NCBI GenBank assembly: GCA_020436025.1
Contig: JAGQYP010000007.1
Coordinates: 31,275 to 95,274, forward strand
Source: Crocinitomicaceae bacterium
GTDB lineage: Bacteria; Bacteroidota; Bacteroidia; Flavobacteriales_D; Crocinitomicaceae
Direction of reading: 5' to 3'
Length of the DNA stretch: 64,000 bases
The position numbers and the translations under genes were made by a program. The notes below the pieces were generated by a model. That model was not told the DNA's origin and did not search any database. It worked only from the letters and a program-made list of their open reading frames with translations. Positions 35,899-46,684 of this stretch are shown piece after piece. How positions within the stretch are numbered: position 1 is the stretch's first letter; each line of letters begins with the position of its first letter.

Positions 35899-37104
35899 AT
35901 GAGATTCATTTTCATTTTAGGTTGTTTGATTAGTGCTTTCCATGGCTTCTCTCAAAATCAGCTTCGGGACGACTTGGGTTATTTGGCCCAGGATGAGCTG
36001 GAGGGTAGGTCCATGGGAAGTAAAGGTGAAATCCTTGCCGCCAATTACATTGTCAAAAGATTTCGGGAAATTGGGCTGACAAAAGGCGGCACGGGTGACA
36101 CCACCTATTTTGAATTTTTCACTAAAAAGACCAGACTTCACCCACACGACAATGCATTTCAAGGGCCCGTTTTATCAGGAAGAAACATCATTGGAATTTT
36201 AGATAAGGGCTTCGAAGAAACCATTATTATCGGTGCACATTATGATCATCTAGGATGGGGAGATGAAGGTAGTTTGCATACAGGTGAAAAAGCCATTCAC
36301 AATGGTGCGGATGACAATGCAAGTGGTGTTGCCGCTCTTCTATTTATAGCAGAAAGTCTGAAAGAAATTCCACTTCAAACAAATGTGATTTTTATAGCAT
36401 TTACTGGGGAAGAAAAGGGATTATTAGGATCTGCACATTATGTTAAAAATCATGGTTTTGATTTGAAAACTGCGAGATATATGTTAAACATGGACATGGT
36501 GGGACGATTAAATGAAAAAAATCAATTAGCTGTGAATGGGGTGGGTACTTCACCCTCTTTTGTTCCTGTATTAAAGAAAATGAATCAGAATATATTCCAT
36601 TTAATATTGGATTCTACAGGTATGGGACCTAGTGATCATACTTCGTTTTATCTAGACAGCATTCCCGTTTTACATTTTTTCACTGGCCAACATGAGCAAT
36701 ACCACAAACCAGAAGATGATGTAGCACTGATCAATTTTGAAGGGCTTGAACTGGTAAGCAAGTACATTGTTTCGATTATTCAAGAACTTGATAAAGAAAG
36801 AGAAATAGCCTATGTTAAAACTAGAGATCCAGAGCAAAAACGCTTTTCATTCAAGGTAACTTTAGGCGTAATTCCAGATTATTTATTTGAAGGAGAAGGA
36901 ATGAAAATAGCCGGAGTAAAAGCGGACAAACCTGCTGAAAAAGCCGGCCTTCAGAAAGACGATATTATACTGAAAATGGGAGACACAAAAATTCATTCCA
37001 TCCGAGAATATATGGAAGTATTGAAGACCCTTGATAAAGGTGATGAAGTAGAAATTGAAGTGCTCCGAGGTAAGAATACATCCTCTTTTTTGATCGTCTT
37101 TTAA
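35899..37104 (+). CDS. Secreted M28-family zinc peptidase with C-terminal PDZ domain
   Basis: From the ATG at 35899 the product is about 401 residues with a signal peptide (MRFIFILGCLISAFHGFSQ). The catalytic domain shows the zinc ligands and acids of the M28 aminopeptidase group: GAHYDHLGW, NGADDNASGVAAL, FTGEEKGLLGS, NMDMVGRL and SDHTSFY. The C-terminal about 90 residues form a PDZ domain (IAGVKADKPAEKAGLQKDDI). It probably acts on peptides in the periplasm. It directly follows the Kelch-like T9SS gene, so the two may be functionally linked. Confidence 0.92.
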   Translation: MRFIFILGCLISAFHGFSQNQLRDDLGYLAQDELEGRSMGSKGEILAANYIVKRFREIGLTKGGTGDTTYFEFFTKKTRLHPHDNAFQGPVLSGRNIIGILDKGFEETIIIGAHYDHLGWGDEGSLHTGEKAIHNGADDNASGVAALLFIAESLKEIPLQTNVIFIAFTGEEKGLLGSAHYVKNHGFDLKTARYMLNMDMVGRLNEKNQLAVNGVGTSPSFVPVLKKMNQNIFHLILDSTGMGPSDHTSFYLDSIPVLHFFTGQHEQYHKPEDDVALINFEGLELVSKYIVSIIQELDKEREIAYVKTRDPEQKRFSFKVTLGVIPDYLFEGEGMKIAGVKADKPAEKAGLQKDDIILKMGDTKIHSIREYMEVLKTLDKGDEVEIEVLRGKNTSSFLIVF

Positions 37105-37215
37105 TACTTTATATGCGAATTCCGATCACGCCCTGAGGTCAAAATTTCTTTTTCTTTGGTTCTCACTTATATCCATTTGACTCAGGATAAACTTTGCGTA
37201 TCACCTTTGATCCAA

Positions 37216-39420
37216 CTAAACTCTAACTCCTATGACGCAAACATCATCGATCTGTTCATTATCTGCTCTCCAATTTTCAAAAAATTCATCTAACCTTTTT
37301 CCTTGTTCTTCCATTGAAAGATAGCTGATGGACAATAATAAATCTTTAAAGTTTTTAGACTTCAATTTTTTCCCCTTATTACCTCCAAACTGATCTGCAT
37401 ATCCATCTGTAAACAGATAAAATGTATCCCCTGTATGCAATTCTATTTCATGAGTTTGAAAGGAAACGGGATTGTCAAATTTTCCAATAGGTTGTTTATT
37501 TGCCTTTATTTCCTCGAGTTCAGAAGCATCTTTTCTTATGATCCAAAGGGGGTTGTGAGCACCTGAATATTTGAGTTTGGAATAAGAGTCAGGAGCAAGA
37601 GTTCTTTTTCCCTCTTGCTTTGGTTCAATACTCACAACTGCCACATCCATCCCATCTTTTACATCTTCTTGAGATTTTTCAAATTCTTTTACAACTAATT
37701 CTCTAGTTTTATCTAGAATTTTCCCTGGTTCTTTTAACCCAAATTCTCTAACTGACCGATTTAACTCACTATTGCAAACAACTGAAACCATAGCTCCCGG
37801 CACTCCATGTCCTGTGCAATCACAAACCGCAATTAAAACTAAATCTTGCTCTTGCTCCATACTCTTGCTCAAAACCTCCATCCAGTAAAAATCTCCTGCC
37901 ACAATACTCTTCGGTTTATAAAGAACAAATGAATTTGGAAACTTCTCCTTAAATACCTCATCAGAAGGAAGAATAGCCGATTGAATTCTTTGCGCATAAT
38001 TGATAGAATCCATGATCTCGTTATTTTTTTCTTCTAGTTCGTCAAATGCCTCATCAACTTTAAGTTTTTGCTCTTGAATAATCCCTTTTTGCTTCTTGGT
38101 AATTCTGAATCTATTAAAAATGAATAAACCAAATATCAGGGCTAAAACTATGACACCGTAGAGAAAATAAGATCTTTGCTTTTGCTGTTCATTTTCAGCC
38201 TTTTCCAAAGCGAGTTCTGCATCTTTCACTTTTTGTGCTTCAGCGTTTTTGATAGAATCTGCGGATGCTTGTTTTTCATATTTATGCTTGTATTCTTGAC
38301 GAAACAATTCTCTTTGATTTTCCTCAGATTCTAAAGTATCTCTTGTCTGCCTGTATTTTTCATGCATCAATAAAGCCTTCATATAATTTCCTTGGGCCTT
38401 ATAGGCAATCCACAAAGATTTAGACACGTCCATCACTTCTTGTCTCGCTCCAATTTGCTCCGAAATGATCATCGCTCTTTCTCCTGCTTTGATAGCTTTA
38501 TCATAAGCGCCCATGGCTGTGTAAATACTAGATAGATTAGCAAGAGAGCTGGCAACTCCTTTTTGATATTTTATTTCTTCTCTTAGCGCTAGACCTTCTA
38601 AACAGTATTTCAATGCCTCCGGTAAACGCCCCATTTGAAGATAGGCATCTCCAATATTGTTAAGTCCACTTGAAATCGCTTTTTTATTCCCTGACTCTCT
38701 TTTCAGTGCTAAGCTTTCTTCAAAAAACTGAATGGCTTTTTCTATCTCTCCTTTGTCCACGTGAATGATTCCTATATTATTCAAAGAGCTTGCTATTCCT
38801 TTTTTGTAGTTGATTTCTCTTTTGATTTTTAAACTTCTTTCATAGAAATCCAATGCAATATCCAGTTCTCCTTGATTTCTATATAAGGTTCCAATATTAT
38901 TTAGGGTGTTTCCTATCCCTTTTTTGTCTCCGAGTTCTTCTTTTATAGCCAGACTTTCAGTTAAATACTTCACAGCAAGTTGATAATCCCCCTGATACTT
39001 ATAAAGATTCCCTATGTTGTTGAGTCCACCAGCCACTCCAACTTTGTCTCCTAATTTCTCTTTGATGTTCATGGATAGTGTGTGGTAATAGAGCGCTTTT
39101 TCAAAATTTCCTAAATCACTGTAAATGAATCCAAGATTGTTTGTGGCGATTCCCTGATGCTCTAAATATACATTCCGTTCTATTGCAGATGTTTGTGAAG
39201 ACAAGTTCGACCGACATAGGCTATCAATTTTAAGATTGAGCTGATGATCAGTGGCGGGATCCGAACCTGAAATTAATATACTCCAACTGAGTAAAGCTTT
39301 AATTTTACTAGTATCATGGGCTGCATTATGAAAAACTTGATTTAAAGAATCAATTTTAAATTGATCCTGACCTGAAAGGAATAAAGGTAACAAAGCTATG
39401 AAAAGGAATAAATGTCTCAT
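37216..39420 (-). CDS. TPR sensor with SpoIIE/PP2C-type phosphatase output
   Basis: The 734-residue protein has a signal peptide (about 1-17), a run of TPR repeats with an exact 40-residue period (about 88-365, recurring LNNIG at 134, 174, 214 and 254), a coiled coil, one membrane helix (about 417-436), a second coiled coil and a SpoIIE-type phosphatase domain (about 500-734). The metal-binding residues are visible: VAGDFYW (Asp510), CDCTGHGVPGAMVS and DDVCVIGVR. It is expected to dephosphorylate a serine/threonine phosphoprotein such as an anti-sigma antagonist in response to a periplasmic signal. It overlaps the preceding paralogue by ATGA, so both are made together. Confidence 0.9.
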   Translation of the reverse strand: MRHLFLFIALLPLFLSGQDQFKIDSLNQVFHNAAHDTSKIKALLSWSILISGSDPATDHQLNLKIDSLCRSNLSSQTSAIERNVYLEHQGIATNNLGFIYSDLGNFEKALYYHTLSMNIKEKLGDKVGVAGGLNNIGNLYKYQGDYQLAVKYLTESLAIKEELGDKKGIGNTLNNIGTLYRNQGELDIALDFYERSLKIKREINYKKGIASSLNNIGIIHVDKGEIEKAIQFFEESLALKRESGNKKAISSGLNNIGDAYLQMGRLPEALKYCLEGLALREEIKYQKGVASSLANLSSIYTAMGAYDKAIKAGERAMIISEQIGARQEVMDVSKSLWIAYKAQGNYMKALLMHEKYRQTRDTLESEENQRELFRQEYKHKYEKQASADSIKNAEAQKVKDAELALEKAENEQQKQRSYFLYGVIVLALIFGLFIFNRFRITKKQKGIIQEQKLKVDEAFDELEEKNNEIMDSINYAQRIQSAILPSDEVFKEKFPNSFVLYKPKSIVAGDFYWMEVLSKSMEQEQDLVLIAVCDCTGHGVPGAMVSVVCNSELNRSVREFGLKEPGKILDKTRELVVKEFEKSQEDVKDGMDVAVVSIEPKQEGKRTLAPDSYSKLKYSGAHNPLWIIRKDASELEEIKANKQPIGKFDNPVSFQTHEIELHTGDTFYLFTDGYADQFGGNKGKKLKSKNFKDLLLSISYLSMEEQGKRLDEFFENWRADNEQIDDVCVIGVRV

Positions 39421-41687
39421 AGTCTTATTCCAATAACACAGACATCATCAATCTGCTCATTATCCGCTCGCCATTGCTCGAAAAACTCATCCAAACGCTG
39501 ACCTTGTTCATCCATAGATAAATAACTCAATGAAGTAATCAGGTCTTTGAAATTTTTCGTCTTTAATTTCTTTCCTTTTTCACCGCCAAATTGGTCTGCA
39601 AAACCATCGGAAAAAAGATAAAAAGTATCTCCTTTTTGAAGTTCTATCTCATGCAATTCAAAAGGTTTGGCTTCTTTGAATTTTCCAATAGGTTGTTTGG
39701 TCGCTTTGATTTCTTCCAATTCTTCAGAATCTTTTCTAATAATCCAAAGTGGATTATGAGCACCCGAATATTTGAGTTTGGAGCTATTATTTATAGCTTG
39801 TGCACTTTTCCCCTCTTGTTGTTGCTCAATACTCACTACCGCCACATCCATTCCGTCTTGAACATCATCATCCGATTTTTCAAATTCTTCAACGACTAGC
39901 TCTCTCGATTTATCTAAAATTTCATTTGGTTTAATCAGACCATACTCTCTTACGGAGTGAGTCAAACCATAATTACATATAACTGAAACCATTGCCCCAG
40001 GCACACCATGACCTGTACAATCCGCCACAGCCACAAGAATTTTTCCATCTTTTTCATACATCCAGTAGAAATCTCCTGCAACGATGTCTTTGGGTTTATA
40101 CAAGATGAAAGACTCTGGAAATTTAGCTTTGAATTGTGCCGTGGAGGGTAAAATGGCAGACTGAATTCTCTTAGCATAAGTAATAGAATCCATTATTTCA
40201 GTATTCTTCATCTCCAGTTCATCGAAAGCCATATCAACCTTCTCCTTTTGCTCTTCAATGATGAGTTTTTGATTTCTGGTTACCCTAAATCGATTAAAAA
40301 TAAAGCCTGAAAAGACAATCATGAGGCTTAACCCTCCAAATAAGAAGTAAGACTTCATCGTTTGCTTTTCTTTTTCGGCTCTTTCTTTATCAATTTGAGC
40401 ATCCTTTATTTTTTGTGCTTCAGAATTGCTAATGGAATCTGCCATCAATTGCTTCTCGTACTGAAATTTAAACTCCTGTCGGTACAACTCTTTTTTGTTG
40501 ATTTCGGAATCCATGCTATCCCGAAAAAGCAAATACTTTTCGTGCATTCTCAAGGCATCTTCATAACGCCCTTTCATCTTATAAATCTTCCAAAGCGTTT
40601 TGGCTCCATTTCTAAGCTGCTCAATCATTCCCGCCTCTTCGGAAATTTCCATTGACTTCTTGGCATTTTCATAGGCTAATTCGGTCTGACCTAACTCCAA
40701 ATAAATATTTGCTTTGTTGTTCATGACAATCGCCTCTCCCTCTTTGTCTTCATTTTCTTCAAATATTGGCAAACATCTATCATAATAGGACAAAGCTTTG
40801 TCATACTCTTTCAATCCTTGATAGACAAGGGCTATATTGTTGTAAGCGTTTGCGATTCCTTGCCTGTTATTTATGGACTCATTGATTTTCAGCGATTGTT
40901 CAAACAGATCCAAGGCTTTCGAAGAATTTTCCATGTCGAGATAAGTCAGTCCCATATTTCCCAGTGCATTTGCTTCACTGAAGTTATCTTTTGCTTCCCG
41001 ACTAAGCTTGAGGCATTTTTCATAAAACTTTAATGCTTCATCAAATTGAGCTTGTCCTTTATAAAGATTTCCAATATTATTCAAGCAATTGGCTACGCCT
41101 TGTGGTTCATTCAATTTCTCATGAATTTTCAGACTCTTCATGTAATAGTCGATCGCTTTGGGGTTATTCCCTTGATTCTCGTAGATCAAACCCATGTTGT
41201 TATAGGCACTTGCAATTCCTTCTTCTTTGCCCATTTCGCGGTATATGATCATGCTTTTTTCTGCGTATTCCAAAGCTTTTCCGTACTCCCCTTGTTCTTG
41301 GTAGATTAACCCAATATTATTCATCGTACTAGCTGCTCCACCTTTCATCCCAATTTCTAAAAAGAGCTTATTGCTTTTTTCATAAGTCTCAATGGCTTTA
41401 GAATAATCCCCTCTGAAATAATAAGCCACACCCTGAGTATTCAAAGCTTTAGCCATGAACTTTTTGTGACCCGTTTTATTAGCCATATCATATTCTAATT
41501 GAGCCAGGATGAATGCACTATCAGGATTTGTAAAAAGGTAATGATCCCAAGCTATGCGGCCCATAGCAATGATTCGAGTGGTATCGTTTTCTTTTGGATT
41601 ATTCCATATTGCCCATAACGAATCTTCCTCGTTATTGCCCAACAAGAATAGAGGGCAAATTAGAAGTATGAACAACACTCGTCTCAA
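39417..41687 (-). CDS. TPR sensor with SpoIIE/PP2C-type phosphatase output (paralogue)
   Basis: The 756-residue protein has the same architecture as the gene that follows it: signal peptide, TPR repeats (about 60-340, for example AYNNMGLIYENQGNNPKAID), membrane helix near 445-465, coiled coil and SpoIIE domain with VAGDFYWMYE, ADCTGHGVPGAMVS and DDVCVIGIRL. The two are clear tandem duplicates. The start is TTG at 41687, and GTG three codons later is an alternative; no ATG is available near the signal peptide. Together they may read different partners and act on one target. Confidence 0.9.
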   Translation of the reverse strand: MRRVLFILLICPLFLLGNNEEDSLWAIWNNPKENDTTRIIAMGRIAWDHYLFTNPDSAFILAQLEYDMANKTGHKKFMAKALNTQGVAYYFRGDYSKAIETYEKSNKLFLEIGMKGGAASTMNNIGLIYQEQGEYGKALEYAEKSMIIYREMGKEEGIASAYNNMGLIYENQGNNPKAIDYYMKSLKIHEKLNEPQGVANCLNNIGNLYKGQAQFDEALKFYEKCLKLSREAKDNFSEANALGNMGLTYLDMENSSKALDLFEQSLKINESINNRQGIANAYNNIALVYQGLKEYDKALSYYDRCLPIFEENEDKEGEAIVMNNKANIYLELGQTELAYENAKKSMEISEEAGMIEQLRNGAKTLWKIYKMKGRYEDALRMHEKYLLFRDSMDSEINKKELYRQEFKFQYEKQLMADSISNSEAQKIKDAQIDKERAEKEKQTMKSYFLFGGLSLMIVFSGFIFNRFRVTRNQKLIIEEQKEKVDMAFDELEMKNTEIMDSITYAKRIQSAILPSTAQFKAKFPESFILYKPKDIVAGDFYWMYEKDGKILVAVADCTGHGVPGAMVSVICNYGLTHSVREYGLIKPNEILDKSRELVVEEFEKSDDDVQDGMDVAVVSIEQQQEGKSAQAINNSSKLKYSGAHNPLWIIRKDSEELEEIKATKQPIGKFKEAKPFELHEIELQKGDTFYLFSDGFADQFGGEKGKKLKTKNFKDLITSLSYLSMDEQGQRLDEFFEQWRADNEQIDDVCVIGIRL

Positions 41688-41797
41688 GTAACAGTTATTA
41701 GCTAGTAGAATCTAAATATATGAATATTTGCAGAAAAGTTAAGAAGAATAGGGCCTGGATATGGATTGACAGTCCCCAATCAGAAAAACATCAATAA

Positions 41798-44700
41798 TTA
41801 ATTCAATAAAACAAACGCTGCCCAAAAGTAAGGTTCATATTTCAATCGCATTTTATTTTGAGCAATTTCAAATGCTTTTTCAACAGATTGATTTTGTGTT
41901 AATTGAGAATAGAAAATCGACATAAATTCTTGTGTTTCCTTATCCGGAACTTTCCATAAACTCATGACAATCTTACCAGCTCCGGCCATTTTAAATGCCC
42001 TTTGCAAACCATACACTCCTTCAGTTCCAACGATATCCCCTAAACCGGTTTCACAGGCTGAAAGAACCACAAGTTTACTTCTGGACAAATCCATAGCGGC
42101 CACTTCTTTAGCGGTTAAAACGCCATCATCACCTTTATTGAAATCCGTACTATTCCATACTTGATTTGCCCCTGCAAAAACTAAACCTGAGCGCATTAAT
42201 GGATTTTTATTTTTCAAGAAAACACTGCTTCCGATGCTTCTTTGGGTTGGAATCTTGGTTCCTCTAAAATCGATTTCAGCAATTTGTTCGACATGAAAGT
42301 TGGCTCTGATTTCTTCCGGATCGGGGAAAAAGAAACCATGCGTGGATAAATGAATCAGCAGATTTCTTAAATCCTTCTTCCAAGGCTTCTACTCCCTCAA
42401 ACGAATATAATTGTACTGATTTTGCCAGTAGTAAGTCACTCACTACTTGAATTTCTTTCTGAGTGCCTGGCAGATAAGTCCAAACTTTGTAATCCTCTGG
42501 TTTTTTATCATAGTCTACACCTCCAATAATTAAAGCATTTTCAATATTCATTTTTTCTTGTCCTAACAGAATTTGTCTCGAAGAACTGATCAATCTGAGC
42601 TCATGATTTGCGCACAACAAAGTTGAGTGTTCATCGGATAAACAGTGAAAAGCAATTCTATGCAAGAGTCCGGAGGGAGAAATATAGAGTCTTTGGTACT
42701 TTTTGATTTGTTTTTCCAAGGGCTTCAAGATCATTTGATAAAGTGCTCCGTTATTTTTATAGAACTCTCTTACTTTCACCAAATCGCTACCGCTCACGCT
42801 GTTTAATATCTGTTTCAGTTCTTCTTCATTAAAAAGTTGAATCAACTTTGGATACTTCATTTTCGCATCGAGTAGCAAAACATAATATACTATTTGCCCA
42901 TCTAAATCCTTAAAGTGAAAAAACTCTAAAACCACTTCATTTTTAACTAAGCCTTTTTGAATTTCCCTCCAACTGACGTCTATACCATTTTTAAATGCCT
43001 CAAAAGCACCTGAACTTCTTACCAAATCCCTTTCGAGATTATTGGCTACATTTTCGAGAGAATCAGTAGTTTGAAGATTTCTTTCTGGATTGTTCAATAG
43101 ATCTAATAATTCCTTTTTAACTTGAAGCCAGGTTTCGTATTTCTTCTGCAGAACTGTATCTCCTGAGTTCAAAATTTTTGTCCGCACCGATGAAGAGGAT
43201 CTTAACAAAAGTCCTTTTTCCATAGTAACTTGGTCAAAAAGGTCTCCAGTGGCTTCGGGATTTTCATTTACTAGTCGGACGGTCACTTGGTAATAGGCTT
43301 CCATGATTTCACTTAAAGTTTCTCTATACTTTGATTGTTCTTTTTCAGATAAAAAACCAAAGTTTTGCCAAATCATTTTTCGAATCCGATCTATGGTGGG
43401 TTGACTCAATATACGGGCAGATTCTAAATCATCTTGCTCTAGGAAAAAAATCGACGCTTTCATACTCTGATTGATGTATTTGGGATGTTCTACACCTAAA
43501 GCCATTTCAATATTCTCCAAAGCTTCTCTTAATTTGATCTTGGCTTGTGGTATGGAATCCAGAGCCCCATAAGCGAGTCCAACTTCCATCGCGGTCACAC
43601 CCACTTCAGGATGTTCAATTCCAAATATTTCCACTCGCATATTATAGGCCTTTTGATGCATCTCCAAAGCCTTTGCGTATTTTCCTTGACGGTAATATAT
43701 AGCGCCCAAATAATAAATTCCAGCTGCATATCTTGGATGATCCTTTCCCAGTATTTTTTCAACGATTTCGATGGCCTGTTCAGAATAACTAGCAGCTTCT
43801 TCCAACATGTTTCTTTGCATATACATATAGGATCTGTTCAAAAGAACACTAGCATAAACTGGATTCTCCTTACCATATAAGCCTGTAATGATTTCAACAG
43901 CAAAATCATAATACTTTTCAGCATTCTCATAATCACCTAAATCTCGGTATAAACCACCCAAATTATTACAAAGGACCACATATTCATAGCGATTGGTATC
44001 TTGGTATTTCATCCAAAGATTTTCAACTTCCAAATAGGTTTTCAAACAATTCTCATAGTCTCCTAAAGTAGAATAGATGTCTCCTATATTAATTAAAGTT
44101 AGTGGAACCCCAATATGCGACTCCCCAATTGTTTTTCGGTTGATTTCATCGGTTTTATAAAACAGATCCAATGCCAATTTGTACTCTGCCAGTTCTTCAT
44201 AAACCAATGCCAAATTATTTAAGGCAATGGGGTATTCAGAATGATCCGTTCCCAATTCCTTTTCCCATAGATTTTTTACATCTTCAAGAATATCTCTGGA
44301 TTTTTTATAGTTCCCCAGTCTGAAAAAACCGGCCCCATAAGATTGCAAACTGGAAGCATAATAAGTACTCTTTTTTCCTTCTGTAATTGCATATACTTCT
44401 TTAGCAATTTCATGAAACTTCATCATGGAATCGTATTCTCCACCATATTCATAAAGTCGGCCAATCCGACTTGCGCTTAATCCATAATTTCGATGATTTG
44501 TTCCAAAAATTGTTTTTGCAGCTTCTAGACTTTGAATACCATAATCCAAAGCTTTGGGTTGGTCATTTTTATCCTGGTAAATTCCAGAAAGTAAATAAAG
44601 TAGATTGTAATAGTTGGAGTCTAATACTTCTTTTTCTCCAATATCTTCAAGCGCACTTTCTGCAATTACAGCAGCCGTATCGTACTCATATTTATTATAG

Positions 44701-44801
44701 AAATCATTTGCCGATTCGTATTTTTGAAGCCATTTCTGACTCATAGTTTGAGAAGAGAAAAGAAGAAATAAAAAGACAATGATGTAGTTGTAAAGTTTCA
44801 T
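41798..44801 (-). pseudogene. TPR-CHAT protein split by a one-base frameshift
   Basis: The first frame (44801-42276) encodes a signal peptide (MKLYNYIIVFLFLLFSSQTMS), about ten TPR units (residues 60-480), a helical middle and the beginning of a CHAT domain. It then loses the expected sequence after VEALEEGFKKSAD. The second frame, from about 42380 to 41798, continues correctly with LRNLLIHLSTHGFFFPD and later VVLSACETGLGDI, the His and Cys of the caspase-like CHAT protease. Deleting one C of the CC at 42373-42374 gives VEALEEDLRNLLIHLSTHGF and a single 1000-residue protein (3004 bp now). CHAT proteins are clan CD proteases, often activated by partners. Genuine inactivation or sequence error cannot be told apart here. 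Confidence 0.85.
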
Positions 44802-44810
44802 ATTGTACAG

Positions 44811-46310
44811 TTATTGTTTTAATTCATCAGGCAATAAGGTATTGGGAAAATTTTGGAAAGAAATGGGTCGGATCCATCTTCGGATTCCATGTAATCCAAC
44901 CGCTGTAAATCTGGAATCAGATGATGCGGGATAGGGTCCTCCGTGTTGCATAGCCGGGCACACCTCAACACCTGTAGGTACCCCATTGAAAATGATCCTT
45001 CCTACTCGATAAGACAATCTTTCAACTATTTTTTTAGTTTTTTCTAATTCCTCCTTCTCACTAATAATAGTACCAGTTAGCTGACCTTCCAAACCATTAA
45101 TAATTTGATATCTTTCTTCTTCTGAAGTACAACGAACAATCATTGAAAATGGACCAAAAACTTCTTGATGTAATCTTGAGTTTTTAAGAAATTCTTGTCC
45201 TGAAACCATTACGATCGTCTGATCAGCTATATTACTATCAACTTCAATCTTTGCCGAAATCTGCTTGACGCCTTCTTGCATTAAAATACCCTCTTTCAAA
45301 TTGGTATAAGCAGACTTAATAGAGCTTCCCAACATTACTGTTGGTTTTATTTCAGTGATTTTTTTTGACAATAAATTGGCAAATTGATCCAATTCGGGCG
45401 ATTCTATTCCGAGAATTAAACCCGGATTGGTACAGAATTGTCCCGTACCCTGAGTTATGGAACTGGCATACAATTCCGCCCATTTTTCAGCATTCCTTTG
45501 AAGAGCTAAAGTGGTGATGACAACTGGATTAATCGATCCCATTTCTGCAAAAACAGGAATCGGTTCGTGTCTGGCAGCAGCCAAATCCATGATGGCACGA
45601 CCACCAGCAATAGATCCTGTAAACCCAACCGCTTTGACTCTCCCATCTTCTACCAATGCCTTGCCCACCTTGTAGCTTTGTGCATTAAGGTTAGAAAAAA
45701 CACCATTAGGCATCCCCGTCTTTTCCGCTGCTCGGATAATTGCTGAAGACACCAAGTCCCCTGTTCCTGCATGCATTGGGTGAGATTTTACAATCACCGG
45801 ACATCCCACTGCCAAGGCCGAAGCCGTATCTCCACCTGCCGTTGAATAAGCCAAAGGAAAATTTGAAGAGCCAAAGACAACTACTGGACCCAATGGAATA
45901 TACGTTTTCCTTAAATCATTTGTCCCTTTGTGAAATGTAGTTTCTTTCCAGGTCCCTGCATCCAGCGTATCCGCCAAAGAAGTAATTTGGTAACATGTTC
46001 TAGATCTCTCAATTAAAGCACGAGATGCTTCCAGACCGGATTCCAAGCAATAGGTTTGAATCAATTCATCCCCCAAGTCTTCAATTTGATTGGCAATTTC
46101 TCTTAAAAATTGTGCTCTGTTTTTGTCCGAAATATTTCTAAACTCAACGAATGCAGAATTTGCTAGTTCGCAAGCTTGATCTACTTCATTAGGAGACGCC
46201 TCAAAAAAGACCCACTCATTTTCTTCTCCACTTTTAGGATTGTAAGTTTTGAAAGTATCCTTACCAGCATTGACAAGCAGCTTTCCAATTTGATTTTTGC
46301 CTGAGATCAT
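44811..46310 (-). CDS. NADP-type aldehyde dehydrogenase, ketoglutarate semialdehyde type
   Basis: From the ATG at 46310 the product is about 499 residues; an upstream start adds a non-family leader. The catalytic Cys lies in GTGQFCTNPGL and the general base Glu in PVFAEMGSINPV. The NAD(P) site SSNFPLAYSTAGGDTASALA and VKSHPMHAGTGDLV match 2,5-dioxovalerate dehydrogenase, which oxidises 2-ketoglutarate semialdehyde to 2-ketoglutarate, the last step of hydroxyproline and non-phosphorylated pentose/uronate breakdown. No other gene of these pathways is adjacent. A divergent AraC regulator 375 bp away may control it. Confidence 0.88.
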   Translation of the reverse strand: MISGKNQIGKLLVNAGKDTFKTYNPKSGEENEWVFFEASPNEVDQACELANSAFVEFRNISDKNRAQFLREIANQIEDLGDELIQTYCLESGLEASRALIERSRTCYQITSLADTLDAGTWKETTFHKGTNDLRKTYIPLGPVVVFGSSNFPLAYSTAGGDTASALAVGCPVIVKSHPMHAGTGDLVSSAIIRAAEKTGMPNGVFSNLNAQSYKVGKALVEDGRVKAVGFTGSIAGGRAIMDLAAARHEPIPVFAEMGSINPVVITTLALQRNAEKWAELYASSITQGTGQFCTNPGLILGIESPELDQFANLLSKKITEIKPTVMLGSSIKSAYTNLKEGILMQEGVKQISAKIEVDSNIADQTIVMVSGQEFLKNSRLHQEVFGPFSMIVRCTSEEERYQIINGLEGQLTGTIISEKEELEKTKKIVERLSYRVGRIIFNGVPTGVEVCPAMQHGGPYPASSDSRFTAVGLHGIRRWIRPISFQNFPNTLLPDELKQ

Positions 46311-46684
46311 TTTGAAATGGGTTTTGTTAAATGTAAGAAAAAGACAGTAGAAGAGGAAAGATTTTGGATTCAAGACTCAAGATGCAAGAAAATAGATACA
46401 ATACAATAGACACAAGATTAATGTCAAATGAGTAAACTCTTTTTCTTCTCAACGAGTGGATTGGACAGAGCGGATTTTGTGTGAGAGTGAAATAGACAAA
46501 CTTGATTCGTTGCAAATTACTTTCATCCTTCTCAAAGTAAAATGAAGAACTACCCACAATCTGATGTCTTGCATCTAGAATCTAGAATCTGGTCTCCTTC
46601 TCAATAAATACCCAACACTAATACTTTTTTAACCTTTATTTTCATTTATTACCATTTTAAAAGGTAATTTAGGATATTTGCTTC
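46311..46684. other. Gene-free divergent regulatory gap with inverted repeat
   Basis: Between the aldehyde dehydrogenase and araC there is no credible ORF. GATGCAAGA (46381-46389) pairs with TCTTGCATC (46567-46575) across about 178 bp. Near the outer ends lie direct copies of GATTC/AGAATC words (around 46368 and 46576-46590, including two TCTAGAA copies). The rest is AT-rich and may hold the divergent promoters. The arms resemble decayed dispersed repeats rather than an operator. Confidence 0.55.

Noticed and set aside
40362..41309. Several plus-strand ORFs of 70-100 codons opposite the TPR-phosphatase genes
   Set aside because: They are antisense shadows of the TPR repeats with poor composition and no start context.
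37216..41687. Period-40 repeats at the DNA level as a possible satellite
   Set aside because: The repeat is in protein sequence (TPR) and diverged at the DNA level, so it is a coding repeat.
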